64,000 bases of DNA from Flavobacterium enshiense DK69 (GTDB lineage Bacteria > Bacteroidota > Bacteroidia > Flavobacteriales > Flavobacteriaceae), in assembly GCF_000498495.1 (NCBI RefSeq), contig NZ_AVCS01000009.1, positions 310,001-374,000 on the forward strand, written 5' to 3'. The first letter of the stretch is position 1. Each line of letters opens with the position of its first letter. Position numbers and translations under genes: made by a program. This document shows positions 46,370 through 54,642 of the stretch, piece by piece. Below the pieces are notes generated by a model. It worked only from the letters and a program-made list of their open reading frames with translations. It made no database searches and had not been told where the DNA came from.

Positions 46370-47612
46370 AAACAGACTCGCTTTTGACTTTTTGTAAAGA
46401 ATTAGCTGTTATAAAAATGATTCCGAAGACCATTATGATCGAAACCCCGAAAAGGGTTTCATTTATACCGGGGATTAAAGTATAGCTGAATGATGCAATG
46501 CCTTGAATGGCCAGCACGGTCTCATTTAATAATACGCCGGTTGAAAAAATAATCAGGCCTTGAATAATTTTTTTGTTTACGGCTAAAAATTGATTAGAGA
46601 AAATATAAAACAACAGGAATAATGAAATTATGGCAAGAAGGACCAAGTGTAAATAGGCTATAACGATGGGCCTGAAGCCAAAAGCCAGCTTACTGACGGA
46701 AGGGATTGTCGACCCCAATTGGAGCAGTAACTTTAAGCTTGTGGCAAATCCAATGAAAAGGATTATCCAGCGAAAAACAGACAGATTGTTTTTTAGTATA
46801 TGAAGTTTGGTTTTTACTAGTATGGACAGGAATCGGAACCATGCATATACCTGGATAAGGGCGGAAAGAGCTGTAATTATGTAAACTCCTAGAGGTAGTT
46901 TCATCCAAAGTGTCGAAAGAAAATAAGCCGGAATGCACGCTACGAAAAGCAAATAAAATGTTGTCTTGAAAAATGTATGGTTTTCTTTCTTTATGTCGAG
47001 AAAATCATAAAATAATCCCATGCAGGCAAAGAAAAACCATCCGTTATACTGAAAATGCAAATAGTAATAAATAGATGCAAGATACATGTCCTGCTGGATG
47101 CTTTTTGTCATCATCATATAGGCCAAAGCAAAAGTACCCAATGAAGAAATAATGTTGAAAAATATGGCAGCGCGGAACCATTTTATGGAAAGATTGTCCG
47201 GATTTATTTGCCTTAAATCTTTGATGAAATGGTAACTGAAAATGTAGAAAATAAGTATTGTTGCAGTTGAAAAGAATATTGAAATTGGCCCGTATCCCTG
47301 ATAAATGAAGGATATCAGCATACCATAGGAACAAAATAAATTGGAGATGATTATCTTATTGTATTTTGAGAAACTGAGCGTCTCTTTATCAGTATTTCGC
47401 GTTCTTTTTTCTAAAAAAGCAATCATCAAGACAGTCAGCGTATGACTTATCCATCCGGCAAAGGCAAAATGGGAGTGTGAATGCTGGAGGCTTTTTTGAT
47501 CGAAGTGGGGGAATTCAAAACCTATTTTATATCGCATCAATAGACCTACGGAAGCAACGATAAGCAAGTTTATCAATGAGATTTTTAACCAAAATTTGCT
47601 GTTGAAATACAT
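46365..47612 (-). CDS. Oxidase-subunit-I-like polytopic membrane protein
   Basis: 415 residues with about twelve membrane helices. Histidine-rich helix-II-like segment QHSHSHFAFAGWISH (His44, His46, His48, His57), a mid-protein YLHFQYNGWFFFA and a late AYLHLVLLAI resemble the haem-ligand helices of haem-copper oxidases and NO reductases, but the paired HH motif is missing. The true function is unknown. It starts with a one-base overlap to the stop of the Crp/Fnr gene (TAATG), so it is translationally coupled to that regulator. Confidence 0.55.
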   Translation of the reverse strand: MYFNSKFWLKISLINLLIVASVGLLMRYKIGFEFPHFDQKSLQHSHSHFAFAGWISHTLTVLMIAFLEKRTRNTDKETLSFSKYNKIIISNLFCSYGMLISFIYQGYGPISIFFSTATILIFYIFSYHFIKDLRQINPDNLSIKWFRAAIFFNIISSLGTFALAYMMMTKSIQQDMYLASIYYYLHFQYNGWFFFACMGLFYDFLDIKKENHTFFKTTFYLLFVACIPAYFLSTLWMKLPLGVYIITALSALIQVYAWFRFLSILVKTKLHILKNNLSVFRWIILFIGFATSLKLLLQLGSTIPSVSKLAFGFRPIVIAYLHLVLLAIISLFLLFYIFSNQFLAVNKKIIQGLIIFSTGVLLNETVLAIQGIASFSYTLIPGINETLFGVSIIMVFGIIFITANSLQKVKSESVL

Positions 47613-48202
47613 TAGAAATAAATTTTATGGTTTACTATTTCAACTTTTTCGCATTGGTTCATTTTGGATAAAGCTCTTATAACTGTTTCTACGCGGAGTC
47701 CTGTAAAATTGGCAATTTCCTGCCTTGTAAATGGTATAAGTTCTTTTTCGAGATTTTTTTTGCTTTTTTTGTAGTCATTCAGAAAGGCCATGATCCTGAA
47801 TTCCGGCTTTTGGTTTATAATATCCTTTGATGTTTTCGCTTTCGAGTGGATTCTTTGGCACATCAGATTTAAAAAATCTTTTTGTACGGATGGATATTCT
47901 TCCAGAATCTTCAAAAATTTATCTTTTGATAATTTTATGATCGTACAATCCTGGAATGCCGTGGCAGTAGAGGGGTAACTTTCATTTATGAATAAGGGAG
48001 GCTCACCAAAACTTTGTCCACTATAAAAATAACCTTGGGTGAATTCTTTTCCGTCGTCATTAGCGTTAAACATCCTGACTATTCCTTCAGCTATTTGATA
48101 ATAAAAATTAGCCTGATTATTTTCTCTGAAAATAACTTCGCCTTTCTTATATTCTTTCGCTATTGCACCCCATGTGAAGAGTAAATCGATGTCTACAAGC
48201 AT
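47612..48202 (-). CDS. Crp/Fnr family transcription regulator, candidate NO/low-oxygen regulator
   Basis: 196 residues. A cyclic-nucleotide-binding-type beta-roll occupies about residues 10-100 (GEVIFREN, SGQSFGEPPLFIN) and a winged helix-turn-helix residues 155-196 (TRQEIANFTGLRVETVIRAL). It lacks the N-terminal cysteines of Fnr, so it does not carry an Fnr-type cluster; a haem-binding DNR/NnrR-like mode is possible but not shown. The recognition helix has Val171, Glu172, Ile175, Arg176; CRP has Arg-Glu-Gly-Arg and FNR Val-Glu-Ser-Arg at these places. A Crp/Fnr-like site with a perfect -7 box lies in front, so it is probably autoregulated. Confidence 0.85.
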   Translation of the reverse strand: MLVDIDLLFTWGAIAKEYKKGEVIFRENNQANFYYQIAEGIVRMFNANDDGKEFTQGYFYSGQSFGEPPLFINESYPSTATAFQDCTIIKLSKDKFLKILEEYPSVQKDFLNLMCQRIHSKAKTSKDIINQKPEFRIMAFLNDYKKSKKNLEKELIPFTRQEIANFTGLRVETVIRALSKMNQCEKVEIVNHKIYF

Positions 48203-48708
48203 ATTTTGACGGGAAATATTTTGTGGTTAGTAAAGGTGGTTTTGGTCGGTATTTTTACATCAATTACAAAATTATTATAGTAAATATAAAGAAAATATGA
48301 TATAAATCAGCATTGGGAATGAAATTTTTAAGCGTTATACTTACGTTATTGGTTGTGAGTTGGTTAGTGTTTAAAGTTCGAAAGACATTAATTTTTAGTC
48401 ATCTCTAAAAGCCTGATCTTAAGTGCTGTATATCATATCGTTTTGGAGGGAAAAAATTATGTCGGATTTGGGAAATGAAATTGAGGTTTGGCTTTTAAAT
48501 GATGATGAAGAGTTTTGTCGACAATGCCGGGTTTATGATTGAGACGTTTGTTTTTGTGATTTAATCTTAAAGTTTTTTATAAATTGCCAATAATTTTTGT
48601 AATAGATTGGATGCTGTTTTTATGATTTTGTTTAAAAAGACAGAAACAATCTTTATTTCTGACCTTTAGTGAATTTGTACATATTCGAATTTTAAAAATA
48701 ATGTAATT
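48203..48708. other. 506-base intergenic gap between the Crp/Fnr and Rrf2 genes
   Basis: Holds the promoter of the Crp/Fnr gene (minus) and of the Rrf2 gene (plus). Two very short plus-strand frames are worth noting: 48319-48408 (29 codons, MKFLSVILTLLVVSWLVFK plus a basic tail, a possible one-helix microprotein) and 48459-48542 (27 codons, with GGAGGG 9-14 bases upstream, containing EFCRQC). Neither has further support. Confidence 0.4.
48296..48311 (-). promoter_or_regulatory. Crp/Fnr-type site of the Crp/Fnr gene itself
   Basis: TATGA-TATAAA-TCAGC: one half is perfect, the other matches TCA only. A perfect -7 box TAATTTTG (minus strand, 48267-48274) begins after exactly 21 bases, so autoregulation is likely. 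Confidence 0.6.
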
Positions 48709-49143
48709 ATGTTTTCAAAAACATGTAAATACGGGATTAGGGCGGTTATTTTTATAGCTTCAGAATCTTTACATAATAGGAGGGTAGGGATAAAAGATAT
48801 TGCGGAAAGGATTGATTCTCCCCAGGCATTTACAGCAAAAATTCTACAAACTTTAGTCAGGAATGAGATCATCCGTTCCGTTAAAGGAGTTGGAGGTGGT
48901 TTTGAAATACCTGCCGAGAATTTGGCAAAAATAAAACTGTCTCAAATTGTGACGGCTATAGACGGAGAAGACATTTTTACAAAATGCGGTTTGGGATTGA
49001 CCCATTGTTCAGATGAGCATCCTTGCCCTATACACAATAAATTTAAGTTTATCAAAGTAAAGCTAACGGTAATGCTTGAAGGGACCACTTTGGAGGAGTT
49101 AGCTTTGGGTATTAAAACCGAGGATACTTTTTTACGGTATTAA
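48709..49143 (+). CDS. Rrf2-family regulator with three cysteines (NsrR/IscR-type)
   Basis: 144 residues with an N-terminal winged helix (MFSKTCKYGIRAVIFIA then FTAKILQTLVRNEIIRSVKG, GGGFE) and the cluster cysteines Cys93, Cys100 and Cys106 in KCGLGLTHCSDEHPCPIH. This spacing is that of Rrf2 proteins holding an Fe-S cluster, such as NsrR (NO) or IscR (Fe-S status). Its location between NO-related operons makes NO sensing attractive, but it cannot be decided here. It stands alone and ends with a strong terminator. Confidence 0.85.
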   Translation: MFSKTCKYGIRAVIFIASESLHNRRVGIKDIAERIDSPQAFTAKILQTLVRNEIIRSVKGVGGGFEIPAENLAKIKLSQIVTAIDGEDIFTKCGLGLTHCSDEHPCPIHNKFKFIKVKLTVMLEGTTLEELALGIKTEDTFLRY

Positions 49144-49184
49144 GAGGTCTTGCAGTAGTAATATTATATCTGATCGATAAAGGA

Positions 49185-49223
49185 AAAATGGGGAAGCAAA
49201 ATTTAATAGCTTCCCCATTTTTA
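49185..49223 (+). terminator. Terminator after the Rrf2 gene
   Basis: A 14-bp perfect stem (AAAAATGGGGAAGC / GCTTCCCCATTTTT) with an 11-base loop. It may serve both the Rrf2 gene and the facing nor operon. Confidence 0.85.
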
Positions 49224-49256
49224 TTAACTACAAAAAACAAAAATTAATTACTAATT

Positions 49257-49350
49257 AAGCCGCTGTCAAAAACTTTCAGTAGGTAGTGACAATCCGAGAG
49301 GGGGCGATTGATGGATTATAATAATCAGAATCACTTTTGAACGCGGCTTA
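49257..49350. repeat. 94-base element with imperfect 16-bp inverted repeats at the end of the nor operon
   Basis: TAAGCCGCTGTCAAAA (49257-49272) pairs with the reverse complement of TTTTGAACGCGGCTTA (49335-49350), 14 of 16 bases matched. Inside is a second hairpin with CAATC / GATTG arms. The outer arm includes the norF stop codon. It may be a stable mRNA end or a small repeated element. Confidence 0.5.
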
Positions 49351-49596
49351 GAAACTTATCAGAATGATTGGTAATATCGTAATCCCCACAACAAAAAGAA
49401 GCGAGATTTTCCAAGTGAGATTCGCTTTTTTGAGTTCCATGAAATTAAAAGCAACCAAATAGAATTTGATAAACGATATTCCCATGATCAGACTGATAAG
49501 GAGTCCCGATAGAGTTACAGAATTTGATAGGATTGCGGCCGTAATAGTCAAAAGAATTAATAGGCCATAACAAAGTGTGAGCGGATTTTTCATCAT
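49348..49596 (-). CDS. norF: NorF-like small subunit (oxidase subunit IV type)
   Basis: 82 residues from the ATG at 49596, which overlaps the norE stop codon (TAATG). A longer frame from 49635 would run inside norE. Three hydrophobic helices with IKFYLVAFNFMELKKA mid-protein match the prokaryotic cytochrome-oxidase subunit IV/NorF family. It is thought to assist NO-reductase assembly or activity. Last gene of the nor operon. Confidence 0.75.
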   Translation of the reverse strand: MMKNPLTLCYGLLILLTITAAILSNSVTLSGLLISLIMGISFIKFYLVAFNFMELKKANLTWKISLLFVVGITILPIILISF

Positions 49597-50177
49597 TAAA
49601 AAAGTAAATAAAGGGTTGGAAATACCAATAACCATATTAAGTCACACATATGCCAGAAGGCGGCGCAGGCTTCAACGTCTTCAACCGAAGTGTCTGAGTT
49701 TTTTTTCATCATACCGTAATGTGTCAACATTAAAATGACCAAGCCGACGATAACGTGGATGAGGTGAAAGCCGGTAACAAGCCAGTAGAAGCTGTAAAAA
49801 AGGTTTGTCTCTATGGAAATTCCCATTTCGATTTTGTGATAATATTCAAATCCTTTTACAATTAAGAAAAGGAGCCCTCCCAAAAACGATAATTTGAAAA
49901 AAAGCGAGGCTTTTGCCAGATTATTGTTTTTGAATTTTTGCACAGCCTGGGCCATAAAATAACCGCTGGTAAGAAGGAAAACTGTATTTAAAGTGCCCAA
50001 AGCTGTGTTGAGCTGCATTCTGGAATCATGGAAAACCTCCGGTTGTTCTTTTCCATAGAATACAAATGCCACCAATGCCATCCCGAAAGTAATGAGCTCC
50101 AGGAAAATAATGATCCACATAAGGATACCGCCCGGGGGATAGTAAAAGTTGCTATGATTGATTTCTGCCGTTTTCAT
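49596..50177 (-). CDS. norE: NorE, cytochrome oxidase subunit III family protein
   Basis: 193 residues with five membrane helices and the subunit-III motifs PPGGILMWIIIFLELITFG and FYWLVTGFHLIHVIVGL, FWHMCDLIWLLVFPTLYL. In nor clusters such a protein is named NorE. It lies 24 bases after the carbonic anhydrase gene and overlaps norF by one base. It binds no metal itself in known relatives. Confidence 0.87.
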   Translation of the reverse strand: MKTAEINHSNFYYPPGGILMWIIIFLELITFGMALVAFVFYGKEQPEVFHDSRMQLNTALGTLNTVFLLTSGYFMAQAVQKFKNNNLAKASLFFKLSFLGGLLFLIVKGFEYYHKIEMGISIETNLFYSFYWLVTGFHLIHVIVGLVILMLTHYGMMKKNSDTSVEDVEACAAFWHMCDLIWLLVFPTLYLLF

Positions 50178-50201
50178 TTTTTTAGATTGAATATGGTTGC
50201 T

Positions 50202-50885
50202 TTATATGAAAATCACTTCGCCCGTTGCTATGTCGTAGTAGGCACCAACGATTTTGATTTCGCCTTTTTCAGATTGGTGACGAAGCGTTTGGCTTTTTTC
50301 CAAAATGCGTTTGATGGTCATGCGAACGTTTTTCCGGGCTGTCTCATCCGTCATGTAATGAGGGAGAGGATAGGTTTCATGCTTGTTGATGGCGGGTTTT
50401 ATCTGGTTGGTCAGCTGCGTCAGATGTTCCAACTCAACATTGGCCATAGCTCCGGATACCGCTCCACAGTGCGTGTGTCCTAAAACTACGATAAGTTTGG
50501 TACCCTTGAGTTTTGTGGCAAATTCCATGCTCCCCAAAATGTGGTCGTCTTCAATGTTGCCGGCCACACGGGAAACGAAAATGTTGCCGATTTTTTGGTC
50601 AAAAATGATTTCCGGCGGGACACGTGAATCTACACATCCTAAAATAAATGAATGTGGGTGCTGCCCGTCTTTTGTTGCCTGAATTTGGGCATGGAAATCA
50701 GAATTGACGGTTTGTTTGTCTAAGAAACGGTTGTTGCCGTACTTTAATTCAGCCAGTGCATCGTCCGGGGTTTTTATTTCATGACCATGCTTTGCAATAA
50801 CAAAGCTGCACAGAAGAAGGATGAATGCTGGGGAAATAGCAAAAATCAGTAGGTTTTTGTTTTTCCATGAAATTTTTCGAACCAT
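50202..50885 (-). CDS. Beta-class carbonic anhydrase, exported
   Basis: 227 residues. The zinc ligands are in LGCVDSRVPP (Cys, Asp-Arg pair) and LGHTHCGAVSGA (His, Cys), the standard beta-carbonic-anhydrase set. A hydrophobic N-terminal segment (LLIFAISPAFILLLCSFVIA, about residues 12-31) looks like a signal or anchor, so the enzyme is predicted to face the periplasm. It lies inside the nor operon, 45 bases after the haemerythrin-PAS gene and 24 before norE, an unusual guest there. Confidence 0.9.
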   Translation of the reverse strand: MVRKISWKNKNLLIFAISPAFILLLCSFVIAKHGHEIKTPDDALAELKYGNNRFLDKQTVNSDFHAQIQATKDGQHPHSFILGCVDSRVPPEIIFDQKIGNIFVSRVAGNIEDDHILGSMEFATKLKGTKLIVVLGHTHCGAVSGAMANVELEHLTQLTNQIKPAINKHETYPLPHYMTDETARKNVRMTIKRILEKSQTLRHQSEKGEIKIVGAYYDIATGEVIFI

Positions 50886-50930
50886 GATAATCAGTTGTAA
50901 AGTTTGAAACTTTATTTATTGTCTGGAATC

Positions 50931-51908
50931 TTACTTCCATTCTAGAAGCCTTTTTTCGCCTTCGATGGTTTTCATGTCGGTGATGTCCTGTGACATTTCG
51001 ATGACTCCTCTGTAATTCTGTTTGTCGTCGCGTACCGCAAAATAACGGATGTAAATCAGGCGTTCTTTATAATTTATCCAAAAAGAGGCTTCGCTTTTTG
51101 TGCCTTTCCTGAACTCTTCCAGTATTTGCAGTACGGTTCCAACGCTTTTCGGAGGATGGCAAAATTTGACTTCACGGCCAATGATACCGGCACTTCTTGG
51201 GAAAACCCTTTCTTCGCCGCGGTTGTAAAATATTACCTTGTCGTTTTCATCTACATAAGTCAAATCGGCAGGGATGGTTCTGAAAAGAAGATTGACTTGC
51301 TCGACGGTCATATACCCTTCATCAAAATGATGGGAATTACCATGTTTACTGTCTGTAATTGGTTCTTTGACTTCAATATTCATAAAGTCTGTCGTTTGCT
51401 GCGGAAACGGTGCGGGTACACGGGATAACATCCAACCAATTTCTTCTTCTCCGGAACGCATTTCAATCCAGTCGTTCTCTTCTAAAATAGCTAGAGCATT
51501 GGGAAATAAAGTGTTTTCTTCAACATGCATCAGTCGATATATTCCGTCAACCAGATATTTAGTGTTTTCATTTATTTTAGGTGCATTCTGAGTTTTGATG
51601 TAGTATTTAATCAGGCGGATCTGATCTCTCAAATTATCATGGAAAGACCACATGCCTTTGGAAGGGCCGGTCCAGTGTCTTTTTTCTAAAAAAGGGAACA
51701 GCTGATTCTCTTTTCGGGCAAATCGTTTCTCAATAGTACATAAATGATTGAATACGTTGAAGTATTTCTGAAAATCTTCAGAAGCATCTGTTGATAATAA
51801 TTCTGCTAAAAGTGTTATGATTAGATCGCGTTCTTCAAAATAGATCTGTACCGGGTGTCCTTCGGGTAGCGTAGCGAATTTTGGATCTTGGTTTATTGTT
51901 GTTTGCAT
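50931..51908 (-). CDS. DUF438-type haemerythrin-PAS protein
   Basis: 325 residues. The N-terminal 160 residues form a haemerythrin-like domain with iron-ligand patterns (PEGHPVQIYFEERD, RKENQLFPFLEKRHW, HDNLRDQIRLIKYY, HVEENTLFPNALAI). A PAS domain fills the C-terminal part (IPADLTYVDENDKVIFYNRG to the YRGVIEMSQDIT end). Such proteins may sense oxygen, NO or redox change. It lies 5 bases after norD and before the carbonic anhydrase gene, within the nor operon. No kinase or output domain is present. Confidence 0.8.
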   Translation of the reverse strand: MQTTINQDPKFATLPEGHPVQIYFEERDLIITLLAELLSTDASEDFQKYFNVFNHLCTIEKRFARKENQLFPFLEKRHWTGPSKGMWSFHDNLRDQIRLIKYYIKTQNAPKINENTKYLVDGIYRLMHVEENTLFPNALAILEENDWIEMRSGEEEIGWMLSRVPAPFPQQTTDFMNIEVKEPITDSKHGNSHHFDEGYMTVEQVNLLFRTIPADLTYVDENDKVIFYNRGEERVFPRSAGIIGREVKFCHPPKSVGTVLQILEEFRKGTKSEASFWINYKERLIYIRYFAVRDDKQNYRGVIEMSQDITDMKTIEGEKRLLEWK

Positions 51909-51912
51909 GATT

Positions 51913-53718
51913 TTATTTCTGATGTTTGATTTTGTCGTAGAGTTTTACCATCGACTGCAGTAATTCTCTGGGGGTTGTTAGTATCTGATAATGGTTTTGT
52001 CCGAACATTTGCGGAAGGTAGTACTGAGCCTGGGTTTCAATGGCCAATGCATACGAATTGATGTTTTTGGAATTAAGTTCGCGCAACGCCTGTTTTATGT
52101 CGTTGATTCCGTATTTCCCTTCGTATTTGTCATAATCGTTCGGCTTACCATCCGAGAGCAGGATAATCCATTTATTTTTGGTACTTCTTTTTTCCAGTCT
52201 TGCTCCGGCATGGCGCAGTGCGGCCCCGATCCGGGTATAGCCACAAGGTTCAACAGCTCCGATTTTGTGTTTGGCGCTGTTCCAGTTTTCGCCAAAATCC
52301 TTTAGTGTGAGATATGTCGAGAAATTGCGGGTTTTAGAATAAAAACTGTCGATCGAGAAATCGATGTTGAACTCGTTCAGAATTTCACCAAAAAGGATTG
52401 AAACTTCCTTTTCGACATCGATAACCCTATTTCCGCCGGCATAACTGTCACTTGACAGGCTTATGTCGAGCAGGATTAAAATGGATAAATCTTTTTCTTT
52501 TTTTCTATTCGCAATATAAACGTTCTCGGTTGGAGTTCGTTTGGAATGCACATCCACATACAAATCGGTTATGGAGTCAATATCAAATTCGTTACCTTGG
52601 GTCTGGCGTTTTTGTTGTTGTATTTTATTATTAACGGAAGTGAGCATTTTTCGCAACCCCATCAAAGTGGAAGCGTTGTTCGAAATGGTGTTTTTATAGT
52701 AGTCAGGATCTGTTCTTTGTTGTAGTTTAGGATAGACTTTACAGAAATTTTCTTTGAAAATGCGTTTGCCGTAATCCCATTCATCATAAGTGAAATGCAG
52801 TCCGCTGGCATCCACTTCGGCACTTTCGGAAACAGAAGCATTTTCTATGAAATCTGCCTGATAAACCGAATGGGCTGTATCGTCAACGCGAACGGTGTGT
52901 TTCATGTTCAGTTCGTCAAGGGCGTCCTGATGGTCTTCCAGTTCGTCTGTCCCGTCAAAGTCGCGCCAAGTGCCGTTAAACTCTTCTGCCGTTTCAACTT
53001 TTTCGAAATTATGAAGAAGTACGTAGTCTTCCTGTTGTTTTTTATCAAGTTGGGCAATATTTACTTCTTCAACGGCTTTCGATTTTACCGTAGTGGTAGG
53101 CTGGTTTTCGTCTGCCGATTTGGTTTTATCGGAGAAGTTTTGAAGAATGTCTTCCGAATCTTGGACAAAGTCATTCCGCATCCATTTTCCATACAAAAAG
53201 GTGAAATCTGGTTCGTCAGGGTTTTCGGCGACTTGTATAAAATGTTCCCGGGTTTTGTGATATGTTTTTTCTGCTGAAGGAAATTCTTTAAGTAGTATTT
53301 CCATTATTTGGGAAGAACTGACTATCGCCTTTTGACGGGATATTTCAAGATCTGGTTCTTTTTCGTCGGGAGTCCAGTTTAAATTCAGTTGCTGTTGGAT
53401 GCTTAAGTATAAAACCCGAAATACGTAAAAATCATGATTTTCAGCCGGGGTTGAAAGTTCGGCAAATGATACCGGAAGGAAAAAATTGTTGTTTTTGTAA
53501 CCTCCTTCTCTTTCGGCTGGAAAAATCTCGATAGCTTTTCCTGTAAGTGCTCTGGCAAGAATTGTGAGTTTTGGCCTGATTTTTTCCAAAGTGATTCGTC
53601 GGGCTTCTGTCTCGGGATCTATTTTTTTTCTCTTTTTCAAATGCTTGAAAAATTTCTCCACTATATATTCATCTATCTCAAATCCCATTTTGTGTAATTT
53701 TAGATTTGTATTTTGCAA
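51913..53718 (-). CDS. norD: NorD, VWA-domain activation protein
   Basis: A 601-residue protein with a C-terminal von Willebrand A domain carrying the metal motif LLDISLSSDS (DxSxS, near residue 430) and LLSDGKPND. It works with the ATPase NorQ to activate NO reductase, probably by inserting the non-haem iron. The N-terminal half is helical and charged. It lies 34 bases after norQ and 4 before the haemerythrin-PAS gene. Confidence 0.92.
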   Translation of the reverse strand: MQNTNLKLHKMGFEIDEYIVEKFFKHLKKRKKIDPETEARRITLEKIRPKLTILARALTGKAIEIFPAEREGGYKNNNFFLPVSFAELSTPAENHDFYVFRVLYLSIQQQLNLNWTPDEKEPDLEISRQKAIVSSSQIMEILLKEFPSAEKTYHKTREHFIQVAENPDEPDFTFLYGKWMRNDFVQDSEDILQNFSDKTKSADENQPTTTVKSKAVEEVNIAQLDKKQQEDYVLLHNFEKVETAEEFNGTWRDFDGTDELEDHQDALDELNMKHTVRVDDTAHSVYQADFIENASVSESAEVDASGLHFTYDEWDYGKRIFKENFCKVYPKLQQRTDPDYYKNTISNNASTLMGLRKMLTSVNNKIQQQKRQTQGNEFDIDSITDLYVDVHSKRTPTENVYIANRKKEKDLSILILLDISLSSDSYAGGNRVIDVEKEVSILFGEILNEFNIDFSIDSFYSKTRNFSTYLTLKDFGENWNSAKHKIGAVEPCGYTRIGAALRHAGARLEKRSTKNKWIILLSDGKPNDYDKYEGKYGINDIKQALRELNSKNINSYALAIETQAQYYLPQMFGQNHYQILTTPRELLQSMVKLYDKIKHQK

Positions 53719-53752
53719 TCTTGTTAGGATCGCAGTGTTTTGGCGTAGTGAA

Positions 53753-54535
53753 TTAAATCACCAAATCGCAGAGATCTTTCAGTGCTTCCAGCGTTTGCTG
53801 GTCATCTGTCAGCGGTTCAATAACAGCTGCATGTACAGAAAGTCGTTTCGGTAATCCGCTGTGGATAAGTTTTGAAGCATCTACCAATAATCGGGTTGAA
53901 ACAGTTTCTGTTAAGCCTAACTCGGTCAGATTTCGGATTTTGTTGCCGATAACTACCAGTCGTTTTGCAGATTCAGAATCGACATTAGTTTCTTTAATCA
54001 GGATTTCAGATTCTATTTTTGCTTCAGGATAATCAAATGAAATGGCCACGAAACGTTGTCTTGTCGAAGGTTTCAGTTCTTTAAAACCTCTTTGATATCC
54101 TGGATTAAAAGACGCAACGAGCATGAAATCTTCATGAGCTTTGATGGTCTCGCCCAGTTTGTCTATAAAAAGTTCCCTGCGGTGGTCTGTCAGCGAGTGT
54201 ATGGCTACAATTACATCAGGTCGGGCTTCAGCAACTTCATCAAGATAGAGGATAGCGCCTTCTTTTACAGCAGTGGTCAGAGGTCCATCAATCCATACGG
54301 TTTCAGCTCCTTTGATAATGAATCGGCCTATCAAATCTGTTGAAGATGTTTCCTCATGACAACTGATGGTGATGATTTTTTTGTTCAATACATGAGCCAT
54401 GTATTCGATAAATCTTGATTTACCGGTTCCGGTAGGCCCTTTCAGCAAAAGGGGTAATTTGTTTTTGAAAGCATGCTCAAAGACTTCCTGTTCCTTGCCG
54501 ACGGCATGATAAAAAGGGATATTTAGTGTTTCCAT
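53753..54535 (-). CDS. norQ: NorQ/CbbQ AAA+ ATPase
   Basis: A 260-residue MoxR/CbbQ-family ATPase. Walker A KGPTGTGKSRF (near residue 34), Walker B GAILYLDEVAEA and the sensor-like FNPGYQRGFKELKPSTRQRFVA segment are intact. It partners NorD in the maturation of NO reductase. It follows norB after a 107-base gap that contains a 65-base hairpin. Confidence 0.94.
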   Translation of the reverse strand: METLNIPFYHAVGKEQEVFEHAFKNKLPLLLKGPTGTGKSRFIEYMAHVLNKKIITISCHEETSSTDLIGRFIIKGAETVWIDGPLTTAVKEGAILYLDEVAEARPDVIVAIHSLTDHRRELFIDKLGETIKAHEDFMLVASFNPGYQRGFKELKPSTRQRFVAISFDYPEAKIESEILIKETNVDSESAKRLVVIGNKIRNLTELGLTETVSTRLLVDASKLIHSGLPKRLSVHAAVIEPLTDDQQTLEALKDLCDLVI

Positions 54536-54554
54536 AATCTTTTGAGTAAAAAAA

Positions 54555-54619
54555 CCTGAACGTTAAAACAATCGTTTTCTCGGGGAGATGAGTGCGGAAA
54601 AAGTCGTCTAGCGTTCAGG
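54555..54619. other. Structured norB-norQ intergenic region
   Basis: CCTGAACG (54555-54562) pairs with CGTTCAGG (54612-54619) around a 49-base loop. The gap is otherwise free of genes. It could be an RNA processing or stability element that separates the levels of norCB from norQD; there is no T run for termination. Confidence 0.4.
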
Positions 54620-54642
54620 TATAGAAAAACATTTTTTTATTA

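Noticed and set aside
50178-50215. A regulator site in front of norE (TATATGAAAATCAC)
   Set aside because: The half-sites are only three bases apart instead of six, and norE lies inside an operon.
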